DNA from: Tragulus kanchil
Taxonomy: Eukaryota; Chordata; Mammalia; Artiodactyla; Tragulidae
DNA: 64,000 bases
Direction of reading: 5' to 3'
Assembly (NCBI GenBank): GCA_022376925.1
Contig: JAIOJX010000005.1
Location: 155,821,501-155,885,500, forward strand
The notes below the pieces were generated by a model. That model did no database searches. It saw only the letters and a list, made by a program, of their open reading frames with translations, and was not told the origin of the DNA. Both the position numbers and the translations under genes were made by a program. This document shows, piece by piece, positions 33,720 through 44,166 of this stretch (position 1 is its first letter; each line of letters opens with the position of its first letter).

Positions 33720-34115
33720 ATTGAGACTTAAACCTGGGGCCCAGACCTGATCAAACCCTGCTTGGAACTTAAATCCACATGGCTAGGGCTCAGTCAAGCC
33801 AAAGCCGTTTCTGGGACTTCAACCCACGTGGCTGGAACTCAGTCCAGCTAAAACCCTGCCTGGGACTTGAACCCACGTGGCTGAGGCTTAACCCCAGCCA
33901 AAATCCTGCTTGAGTCTTGAACCCATGTGGTGGGGACTCATACGTGATCAAATCCTACTTGGGACTTAAACCCATGTGGCTAGGACTCAATCCAGCCAAA
34001 CCCCGGTCTGGCACTTGAGCCCACATAATCAGGGTGCAATCCCAGCCAAAAAACCCTGTCTGGGACTTGAACCCACATGGCTGGGACTTAATCCAGCCAA
34101 AACCCTAGTCTCGAG
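33720..34115. repeat. Minisatellite, about 8 units of about 48 bp
   Basis: Imperfect tandem units share the frame gggacttgaacccacgtggc, then tgggactcaatccagcc, then aaaaccctg. Unit starts fall near 33725, 33769, 33816, 33861, 33912, 33959, 34008 and 34060. Units differ by substitutions and short indels, so this is a genuine diverged array and unlike the near-identical 1.1-kb blocks. It directly borders the LTR-like sequence at 34116-35000 and may be part of that element. Confidence 0.85.
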
Positions 34116-34173
34116 CAGTCTTTGAATTAAAATCACTCACCCAACATCTGGACCCACTAAGGCTTAGGTTCTT

Positions 34174-34481
34174 TTTTTGGGGGGTGGGGGTGGGTAGGGG
34201 AGTGGGGAGGGAGGGGGCGGGCAGGCTGTTTCTATTGGTCTTTCATTTATCTATTTTCATCCATCTTTGTTCTTTGGCCTGTGTGGGCCTCCCATCGCAG
34301 TGGCCTCTGTTGTCACATAGCACTGGCTCTGGGTGCATGCGCTCCAGAGCTCCAGCTCTGTAGTTGGACACATTGGTCCAGCCGCTCTGCAGCACGTGGA
34401 ATCTTCCCAGGCCAGGGATCGAACTGGTTCCCCTTGCACTGCAAGGCGGTGTCCTTACCCACTGGACCACCAGGGAAGCCC
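34174..34481 (-). mobile_element. CHR-type SINE inserted in the LTR
   Basis: The plus strand ends gtggaatcttcccaggccag, ggatcgaactggttcccctt, gcactgcaaggcggtgtcct, tacccactggaccaccaggg, aagccc, the reverse complement of a CHR SINE 5' end. Flanks aaggcttaggttctt (34159-34173) and aaggctcaggttctt (34482-34496) form a 15-bp target-site duplication with one mismatch. The 3' tail side carries T7 followed by a G-rich tract, not a simple poly(T). Confidence 0.9.
34179..34222 (+). repeat. G-rich tract with G-quadruplex potential
   Basis: Within 44 bases there are at least seven runs of three or more G separated by one to three bases (ggggggtgggggtgggtagg, ggagtggggagggagggggc, gggc). It lies at the 3' (tail) side of the minus-strand CHR SINE. 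Fold potential is inferred from the motif only. Confidence 0.8.
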
Positions 34482-34631
34482 AAGGCTCAGGTTCTTGGTA
34501 TCTCAATGCAGAAGGAATTCAGTAAGAGACAGAGTGATAGGCAAGAAGTGAATTTATTAGGATAAGATGGTTGTAAGAGGTGCAAGTGGGCAGATGGGAA
34601 ACCTCTGCTGCTCCCATTGGGTAGGCAGCAA

Positions 34632-34642
34632 TATATATATAT
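34632..34642. repeat. Short (AT)n run
   Basis: A pure alternating atatatatatat run lies inside the LTR-like sequence, where a TATA region would be expected on the minus strand. Confidence 0.6.
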
Positions 34643-35079
34643 GGGAGGGTAGAAGACCGCCTTCTTCAAGTATTCATAGATGCAGACATAAGGCATACAT
34701 CATTAGCTCCTCCTTTCCTAGCTCTTCTTTCATTAGCTATTTATACTTAGTCAAGCCTGCTTTATTGAATAAGGAGCAACTTTCTTGAGTTATCGTTAAC
34801 TTACTGGCCTCACAACTTTTCTTAGGTTTTACCTTTCCACCTACAGTCCCCTACTAGGACTTTACAACTACCTAACTGTTCTATTCTGTCCCTATCAAAA
34901 GCAGAAAATCCCTTGCTTGAACGTCTCCATGACTTGACTTCCATGAGTGAGCTATGAGCATTTAGCAAGGACACATGGTACAAAATACTACATGTTGGCA
35001 CTGCTAGTTAGGATGGTCCCTGGCATCCGTGGCCAACTTAGCAAGTGCTTTGGACTGATTCTTAGTATCAAATATTGAG

Positions 35080-37328
35080 CCTCTTTATATATTGATTCAT
35101 ACTTGGGGCTCGTGTTCGTTTGCAGTGGACTGGGAGGAGTCTTGTGAATAAAATGGCCCTTGGGAGGAGTGGGAAATAGAACAGCTGTCTCTGGATAGCT
35201 GGGGTGGGCAAAGACAGGACAAAGAGGTCCTTACTAAGCGCCTCTTAATGGTCAAAGCAAAAGCTAGAGAATCAAAGCATCTAAACTATGATAAGAAACC
35301 AAATGCTAGAAAGGCCAGAGGTCACTTGGTAGGAGTAAAAGCTCTGAGAATCTAGAGCACAGAGGTAAGAGGTACAAATAGGTGTATCGTTAATTGCAGC
35401 TGACTTAGTTTCCATGGGCTAAATAGGAGCTGGGGTTTTCCAACTGGTTTAATGTAGGATGAACGATCAAGGTGGTAGGAATGGCAACCTCAGTGTGCCA
35501 GTCTCAGATGTCACAGGGGATTCAAGTTCCCCAGGCACTTTGGGGGCCTCCTTACATATAAACAAGTTTCTACTGTCAAAACAAGGTAAGCAAGATGGCA
35601 AAGGGTTTGAGAGGACATAAACAGAGCATGGAGTTCTTCTGCTTCAGTCTTCGATACCTTGAACCAAGCATGAGTTTGGGAACCTTTTCTGATGTGAATG
35701 TTACAGATCACCACTCCTACCCAACACCCACTCCTATTACTTGGAGCCCTGTGTATAGCATGCAGTCAGTTTCTACCTGTGGATGTAGATGGGCTAAGAA
35801 GGTAAACTTAGGTCTCTATACTCAGAGTTGGGGCCAGTCAGGTTTTAACTGATGAAAATAGCACAATATGTGATCCAACTTTTTGGAAGAGTTAGTTGGT
35901 CCTGGTCTCAAATACAGAAGCGCTGATTAACATTGTCACTGCTCATATGAGCATTTGATCTACTGGAAGGTGATCGTTACTATCAAGCTTTAAATACTCT
36001 CAATAGGATATTAGGTAATTTAATAATGATTGGCTGGTTTGTCAAAACTGGACTGTACTAGATAGACTCAATAGTCCAGTTTGGTAGAAACACATTTAGC
36101 ATTGTAAGATAGACTAGAGGAGTAGTGGGCATCTCGTTCAAACTGGATTCTCTTCATTTAAGATTAACGTAAAGGGCTCTTAAGACTCCTTTTTCTGGCA
36201 TCTGATAAAATGTAAAACCTCTTTATATATTGATTCATACTTGGGGCTCGTGTTCGTTTGCAGTGGACTGGGAGGAGTCTTGTGAATAAAATGGCCCTTG
36301 GGAGGAGGGAAATAGAACAGCTGTCTCTGGATAGCTGGGGTGGGCAAAGACAGGACAAAGAGGTCCTTACTAAGCGCCTCTTAATGGTCAAAGCAAAAGC
36401 TAGAGAATCAAAGCATCTAAACTATGATAAGAAACCAAATGCTAGAAAGGCCAGAGGTCACTTGGTAGGAGTAAAAGCTCTGAGAATCTAGAGCACAGAG
36501 GTAAGAGGTACAAATAGGTGTATCGTTAATTGCAGCTGACTTAGTTTCCATGGGCTAAATAGGAGCTGGGGTTTTCCAACTGGTTTAATGTAGGATGAAC
36601 GATCAAGGTGGTAGGAATGGCAACCTCAGTGTGCCAGTCTCAGATGTCACAGGGGATTCAAGTTCCCCAGGCACTTTGGGGGCCTCCTTACATATAAACA
36701 AGTTTCTACTGTCAAAACAAGGTAAGCAAGATGGCAAAGGGTTTGAGAGGACATAAACAGAGCATGGAGTTCTTCTGCTTCAGTCTTCGATACCTTGAAC
36801 CAAGCATGAGTTTGGGAACCTTTTCTGATGTGAATGTTACAGATCACCACTCCTACCCAACACCCACTCCTATTACTTGGAGCCCTGTGTATAGCATGCA
36901 GTCAGTTTCTACCTGTGGATGTAGATGGGCTAAGAAGGTAAACTTAGGTCTCTATACTCAGAGTTGGGGCCAGTCAGGTTTTAACTGATGAAAATAGCAC
37001 AATATGTGATCCAACTTTTTGGAAGAGTTAGTTGGTCCTGGTCTCAAATACAGAAGCGCTGATTAACATTGTCACTGCTCATATGAGCATTTGATCTACT
37101 GGAAGGTGATCGTTACTATCAAGCTTTAAATACTCTCAATAGGATATTAGGTAATTTAATAATGATTGGCTGGTTTGTCAAAACTGGACTGTACTAGATA
37201 GACTCAATAGTCCAGTTTGGTAGAAACACATTTAGCATTGTAAGATAGACTAGAGGAGTAGTGGGCATCTCGTTCAAACTGGATTCTCTTCATTTAAGAT
37301 TAACGTAAAGGGCTCTTAAGACTCCTTT
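35080..37328. repeat. Duplicated block 10 (unmerged overlap)
   Basis: 35080-36192 recurs at 36219-37328. The offset is 1139, then 1136 after loss of three bases where gggaggagtgggaaat becomes gggaggagggaaat, within 90 bases of the start of copy 2. The junction is 26 bases. Each copy contains a small inverted repeat (aaactggact/agtccagttt, near 36045-36082 in copy 1). No gene or repeat family is recognised. Confidence 0.94.
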
Positions 37329-39185
37329 AATGTTAAACTCCTCCAAAGCTTAATATAGTCCTATTACCTGACTATCTACAAAGTCTCATGCCCAAAGGCA
37401 ATGAGTAATACTCAGAAGACTTTCATATCTCTGAACTAGTTTTGTGTGACCTTCATCTCCAGTTGCTAAGATTGAGAAGTGGTCTGTCTTAAGACTTAAG
37501 AGTGGATAGTTCTTTGATCCATGGGCTACAGGATTGATGTTAGTAGGCAAGAGAATGGCATGAATCTCCTTGTAAATGTCCACCCCATCGTGGGTGACCA
37601 GGTATGTTGTCAGTGTGCAGTAATGTTTAGAGGGGAATCTTTTCCTGAGCAGTAGGTCTCAATAGTGGGCTTAAAATATTCAGTCAACCATCTGTTATAA
37701 ACAGATGTGTTTTCACCCAGACTTTGTAGAGTACAAGGCTCTGGTGAAAAGAGTATTTGGGTTTAACTTTGTCACCAGCTGCATTCGCTAACCCATAAGA
37801 AGAGCCTGTCCTTTGATGCTTTGAAGCCTTGATTTTTCTAACTATTAAAGTCCGAAATGGCATAATCTTCCAATATGAGTCTTTTTCTACACTGCAACTG
37901 TGGAGAGTGGGCCACCTTTATTGGCTAGATCTTCTGGTTAGTGTGCTACAGCTTCCACATCAGCACTTCCCTCCTCCTCTTGCACTGTTCTTATGGGGAT
38001 GACTTCTTCCCTGAAACCTCATAAACCAGCCTCTGCCAGCTTTAGTCTTCCAAAACATTTCCCCTTTTGGCTTCATAGACTTGAGAGTTAGGCATTTTAA
38101 CTGATGAAATAGAAATTGTGATCTAACTGGTCTCAAATACAGAAGCGCTGATTAACATTGTCACTGCTCATATGAGCATTTGATCTACTGGAAGGTGATC
38201 GTTACTATCAAGCTTTAAATACTCTCAATAGGATATTAGGTAATTTAATAATGATTGGCTGGTTTGTCAAAACTGGACTGTACTAGATAGACTCAATAGT
38301 CCAGTTTGGTAGAAACACATTTAGCATTGTAAGATAGACTAGAGGAGTAGTGGGCATCTCGTTCAAACTGGATTCTCTTCATTTAAGATTAACGTAAAGG
38401 GCTCTTAAGACTCCTTTAATGTTAAACTCCTCCAAAGCTTAATATAGTCCTATTACCTGACTATCTACAAAGTCTCATGCCCAAAGGCAATGAGTAATAC
38501 TCAGAAGACTTTCATATCTCTGAACTAGTTTTGTGTGACCTTCATCTCCAGTTGCTAAGATTGAGAAGTGGTCTGTCTTAAGACTTAAGAGTGGATAGTT
38601 CTTTGATCCATGGGCTACAGGATTGATGTTAGTAGGCAAGAGAATGGCATGAATCTCCTTGTAAATGTCCACCCCATCGTGGGTGACCAGGTATGTTGTC
38701 AGTGTGCAGTAATGTTTAGAGGGGAATCTTTTCCTGAGCAGTAGGTCTCAATAGTGGGCTTAAAATATTCAGTCAACCATCTGTTATAAACAGATGTGTT
38801 TTCACCCAGACTTTGTAGAGTACAAGGCTCTGGTGAAAAGAGTATTTGGGTTTAACTTTGTCACCAGCTGCATTCGCTAACCCATAAGAAGAGCCTGTCC
38901 TTTGATGCTTTGAAGCCTTGATTTTTCTAACTATTAAAGTCCGAAATGGCATAATCTTCCAATATGAGTCTTTTTCTACACTGCAACTGTGGAGAGTGGG
39001 CCACCTTTATTGGCTAGATCTTCTGGTTAGTGTGCTACAGCTTCCACATCAGCACTTCCCTCCTCCTCTTGCACTGTTCTTATGGGGATGACTTCTTCCC
39101 TGAAACCTCATAAACCAGCCTCTGCCAGCTTTAGTCTTCCAAAACATCCTTCCCTCTCTCAGGCTTCATAGACTTGAGAGTTAGG
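37038..39185. repeat. Duplicated block 11 (unmerged overlap)
   Basis: 37038-38093 recurs at 38127-39185 with offset 1089. Within the last 40 bases of copy 1, atttccccttttggcttc replaces atccttccctctctcaggcttc of copy 2, a typical end-of-piece error. Its first 290 bases also belong to block 10, giving three copies (35902, 37038 and 38127). No gene is recognised. Confidence 0.94.
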
Positions 39186-41255
39186 CCAAAGTCTAAGCCA
39201 GAGCAAGTTCTCAAGTGTATAATGCAGCCAGCTTGATCATCTATTCAGACTACTTACTGTGTCCATATTCATAGTATGGCTGCACTGTTCGTGTGTTCAC
39301 TGGAGCAGAGCTTTTAATTTCCTTCAAGAACTTTTTAATTTACATTCTTGGCTGCCTGCAAGAGGCCCAGCTTTCATCTTGTCTTGGCCTTTGAGATGCC
39401 TTTCTCACTAAGCTTGATCGTCTCCAGCTCTTGATTTAAACTGAGTCACGTAACTTAAGCACTTGGGCCTCCCTATTTCCTGAAATGTAGTGTTGAAATT
39501 AGAGGCCTTCTAAGGGTTAAGGCCTAAGGAGAGGGAGAGATACAGGGTATGGCTGGTCAGTGGAATAGTGAGAACAGACACCATGCTTGATTCTGGGCAG
39601 TTTGTGGTGCCCCCAAACAACTAGAGCAGAAACAAAGGTCACTGGTCACAATGACCAGAAAAATACCATAATGAAAGTTTGAAATATTGAGAATGACCAA
39701 AACATTACATATGAAATAATCAAATGCTTTTGGAAAATGTGTCCACAGGCTTGCTTAACCATTTGGTATGGTTGCCACAAACCAATCTGAGAAAGTGTGA
39801 CATCTGTTAAGTGCAATAAAATGAAGTACCTCTCTATAAAGAAGGTCACCATCAAGCTAAGCCAATACTGCTTACAAGTGAGGTGCTGAGCAGTGGCAGT
39901 GGCTAGGTAAATTTTGTTGAGAGGACACTCGTGCTATTGGGTCAGTGCAAAGGCCTCTCCATTCCTGTCACCAGGAGTACTTCATTCATGAATCTTTTGA
40001 GGAGGCCCTAGAGTGGTTAAGGACACAGGCTGGCTGACTTCAAGTAAACCAGTCCCTCCACTCATCTTGGTCAGTTTCTTCGATGTCTCTTGAACTTAAA
40101 AGGAGACACCCAGATCCTTCCCCATGACCCCTGTTGGAGATCTAGCAACACACTCCTTCATGTTCATGCTCATATTCTCACCTCATAAACCAGCCTCTGC
40201 CAGCTTTAGTCTTCCAAAACATCCTTCCCTCTCTCAGGCTTCATAGACTTGAGAGTTAGGCCAAAGTCTAAGCCAGAGCAAGTTCTCAAGTGTATAATGC
40301 AGCCAGCTTGATCATCTATTCAGACTACTTACTGTGTCCATATTCATAGTATGGCTGCACTGTTCGTGTGTTCACTGGAGCAGAGCTTTTAATTTCCTTC
40401 AAGAACTTTTTAATTTACATTCTTGGCTGCCTGCAAGAGGCCCAGCTTTCATCTTGTCTTGGCCTTTGAGATGCCTTTCTCACTAAGCTTGATCGTCTCC
40501 AGCTCTTGATTTAAACTGAGTCACGTAACTTAAGCACTTGGGCCTCCCTATTTCCTGAAATGTAGTGTTGAAATTAGAGGCCTTCTAAGGGTTAAGGCCT
40601 AAGGAGAGGGAGAGATACAGGGTATGGCTGGTCAGTGGAATAGTGAGAACAGACACCATGCTTGATTCTGGGCAGTTTGTGGTGCCCCCAAACAACTAGA
40701 GCAGAAACAAAGGTCACTGGTCACAATGACCAGAAAAATACCATAATGAAAGTTTGAAATATTGAGAATGACCAAAACATTACATATGAAATAATCAAAT
40801 GCTTTTGGAAAATGTGTCCACAGGCTTGCTTAACCATTTGGTATGGTTGCCACAAACCAATCTGAGAAAGTGTGACATCTGTTAAGTGCAATAAAATGAA
40901 GTACCTCTCTATAAAGAAGGTCACCATCAAGCTAAGCCAATACTGCTTACAAGTGAGGTGCTGAGCAGTGGCAGTGGCTAGGTAAATTTTGTTGAGAGGA
41001 CACTCGTGCTATTGGGTCAGTGCAAAGGCCTCTCCATTCCTGTCACCAGGAGTACTTCATTCATGAATCTTTTGAGGAGGCCCTAGAGTGGTTAAGGACA
41101 CAGGCTGGCTGACTTCAAGTAAACCAGTCCCTCCACTCATCTTGGTCAGTTTCTTCGATGTCTCTTGAACTTAAAAGGAGACACCCAGATCCTTCCCCAT
41201 GACCCCTGTTGGAGATCTAGCAACACACTCCTTCATGTTCATGCTCATATTCTCA
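39105..41255. repeat. Duplicated block 12 (unmerged overlap)
   Basis: 39105-40179 recurs at 40180-41255 with constant offset 1075 and no junction bases. Its first 81 bases overlap block 11. No gene or repeat family is recognised; a 69-codon minus frame occurs identically in both copies but has no domain. Confidence 0.95.
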
Positions 41256-43461
41256 TTCCTTCCAGGCACCTGACCAAATAGTGGGCCATTTACATATAAG
41301 TCCTGCATAGTCTTCCTTCAGGTCACTGTCTCCTAATGCATGATTGACTATCCTCTGAAGCTCTGACCACGAAGAGGCTTTCCCTCTCTGATTGTTCTCT
41401 GAGACTCTTCCCTAGTAAGGCTATAATGCCACAGCAGGAGACATTCTGGTAGTACCTCCATTGTGATTTGAACTTGAGCTGGGTCTTTGTACCTCATGTT
41501 TGTAGGAAAATGTATATTGCCTCATGGGAGTAGATTTTGGGAAAGAAGGAGGTGGTATTGGGTCTGGACTACCTGTTTATATAATGTATACCCTCATACT
41601 CCACCTGGGGGTACTATGTTCATTTTAAAAATGCTTTCTCTTGTGCCACCCAACCATATGATTGGGTCTGCCTGTACCAGTTCCTGTCACATAGTTACTT
41701 GATGTCCCAAAGGTAGACTCCCAGTCTCTGAGGGCCCAGAACTGTGTCAGGAGCAGTCTTACAATTGTAGTTCTGTGCTACAGTTAACATGACTTTGTTC
41801 CAGAAACTTAAGGGCTCTCAAATCCTCTCACATTGTGACTTGCTGGACATCTCTTATTGCCACTTTTTGTACCAAAGATGTTTCTGGCCTTGAAATGTGC
41901 TGGATGATATAGACCAATTCACCAGAACAGCTGGCACTATTCAGAATATCCTATCTTACCTTTGGGCTCTATCTGAAACAAACTTTTGTCATAACTTGAC
42001 AGACGTTTTGGAATGATGTTCCGAAGTATATTTACATCTAAAAAGTCCACCAAATTTAGTGTTGCTTTTTAGGTAGTGGGGGGTACAAAGCACAATAATC
42101 AGCCCTTTCCTTCAATGTCCTGATATACATGACTCTTAAATCTTATGTAGATCATGTTCCCATATTTATGATTTTTTTCTCACCATCTGGCATGTGTCTT
42201 TCTTGGGTAGACTGAGAACTTGTTACACTGTCAGATTTAATTAGCATCATATCAACATAAAGGATTTGTTTATATTCAAGGTGATCAGGAACTTGTGGTC
42301 TAAAAATTTGCTGCACCACTTCAATTAAAGGAGACACCCAGATCCTTCCCCATGACCCCTGTTGGAGATCAGCAACACACTCCTTCATGTTCATGCTCAT
42401 ATTCTCATTCCTTCCAGGCACCTGACCAAATAGTGGGCCATTTACATATAAGTCCTGCATAGTCTTCCTTCAGGTCACTGTCTCCTAATGCATGATTGAC
42501 TATCCTCTGAAGCTCTGACCACGAAGAGGCTTTCCCTCTCTGATTGTTCTCTGAGACTCTTCCCTAGTAAGGCTATAATGCCACAGCAGGAGACATTCTG
42601 GTAGTACCTCCATTGTGATTTGAACTTGAGCTGGGTCTTTGTACCTCATGTTTGTAGGAAAATGTATATTGCCTCATGGGAGTAGATTTTGGGAAAGAAG
42701 GAGGTGGTATTGGGTCTGGACTACCTGTTTATATAATGTATACCCTCATACTCCACCTGGGGGTACTATGTTCATTTTAAAAATGCTTTCTCTTGTGCCA
42801 CCCAACCATATGATTGGGTCTGCCTGTACCAGTTCCTGTCACATAGTTACTTGATGTCCCAAAGGTAGACTCCCAGTCTCTGAGGGCCCAGAACTGTGTC
42901 AGGAGCAGTCTTACAATTGTAGTTCTGTGCTACAGTTAACATGACTTTGTTCCAGAAACTTAAGGGCTCTCAAATCCTCTCACATTGTGACTTGCTGGAC
43001 ATCTCTTATTGCCACTTTTTGTACCAAAGATGTTTCTGGCCTTGAAATGTGCTGGATGATATAGACCAATTCACCAGAACAGCTGGCACTATTCAGAATA
43101 TCCTATCTTACCTTTGGGCTCTATCTGAAACAAACTTTTGTCATAACTTGACAGACGTTTTGGAATGATGTTCCGAAGTATATTTACATCTAAAAAGTCC
43201 ACCAAATTTAGTGTTGCTTTTTAGGTAGTGGGGGGTACAAAGCACAATAATCAGCCCTTTCCTTCAATGTCCTGATATACATGACTCTTAAATCTTATGT
43301 AGATCATGTTCCCATATTTATGATTTTTTTCTCACCATCTGGCATGTGTCTTTCTTGGGTAGACTGAGAACTTGTTACACTGTCAGATTTAATTAGCATC
43401 ATATCAACATAAAGGATTTGTATATCATGGTATATCAAGGTGATCAGGAACTTGTGGTCTA
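41171..43461. repeat. Duplicated block 13 (unmerged overlap)
   Basis: 41171-42302 recurs at 42325-43461, offset about 1152. Differences again sit at the outer ends: gagatctagcaa against gagatcagcaa near the start of copy 2, and ttgtttatattcaagg at 42267-42281 against ttgtatatcatggtatatca near 43418 at the end of copy 1. No gene is recognised. Confidence 0.94.
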
Positions 43462-44166
43462 TGGAGCAAAGAGCAGGAGAGGTAACAGCCTTGCAAGACT
43501 GTGCACTTGTATTGTTGACTTTCCTGCATAAGTGAGAACTGCCTCAAATCCTGTCAATGGGGCTTAAGGAGAACATGTTGGCCATGCTTGCAGAGCATAT
43601 TAAGTGCATGAAGCCTATCAAGTGTGTGTCATGCTGGTACTAAAGATACCACATCTAACAAAGCAGCTCAGTTGGGAGTCATATAGAGAAGTATAATCTA
43701 ACATGTGCCATGACGATTCATACTTGTAGAGACCACAAGTATGGTGAAGGATGCAGAGCTAGTGGTCTCCATACCAAGTCTCTGGTACTACTGCTCTGTA
43801 GCTTCAGTAGTACTTAGAACCAGTATCTTGGAAGAGATTAAGTCCCACCCTTTGAAATTGTTCCTCCTAAGGCTTACGTCCCAGGCCAAGGAATGAATTG
43901 AGAGTTTCTCCAGATTCAAGTCCATCCATCTTAAGTATGCACACACTTCAGAAATATCACTACCTAGAGTAGAAGATATGTCCCCTGGATCCATTAGACT
44001 ACCTTGAGCTACAGTTTTTATTGACCCCTGCTCTGAGGCACCAGAGTAGTATTTTTCGTCTCTTGTTATGAGTTTCAGCTCAGACCTTAAGCAGCCACTT
44101 ATAACTCCCCCATGTGCAACTCTGGTAAGTGGCCTTGGCAGAGGACTAGAATAGTTACAGTACATG
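43462..44166. other. Single-copy DNA, no feature recognised
   Basis: About 0.7 kb with no repeat family I can name. A 125-codon minus frame spans 43788-44165 but has no recognisable motif; I do not treat it as a gene. Confidence 0.4.

Larger units (their letters stand above)
34116..35000 (-). mobile_element. Probable ERV LTR, interrupted by a SINE
   Basis: On the minus strand the order is: U3-like sequence (about 35000-34700), an AT run near 34632-34641, then cctaataaattcac near 34555 (aataaa signal), then tctgcattgagatacc. The CHR SINE splits it, with aaggct(t/c)aggttctt present on both sides. The family name is not certain to me, LTR boundaries are not fixed, and no coding remnant is seen. 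Confidence 0.45.

Noticed and set aside
36045..36082. 10-bp inverted repeat aaactggact/agtccagttt (copies near 37181 and 38270)
   Set aside because: Arms this short occur often by chance; the three copies come from blocks 10 and 11.
43788..44165. 125-codon minus frame
   Set aside because: No domain or low-complexity bias suggesting a protein, no flanking signals, and the DNA is single-copy with no supporting second frame.
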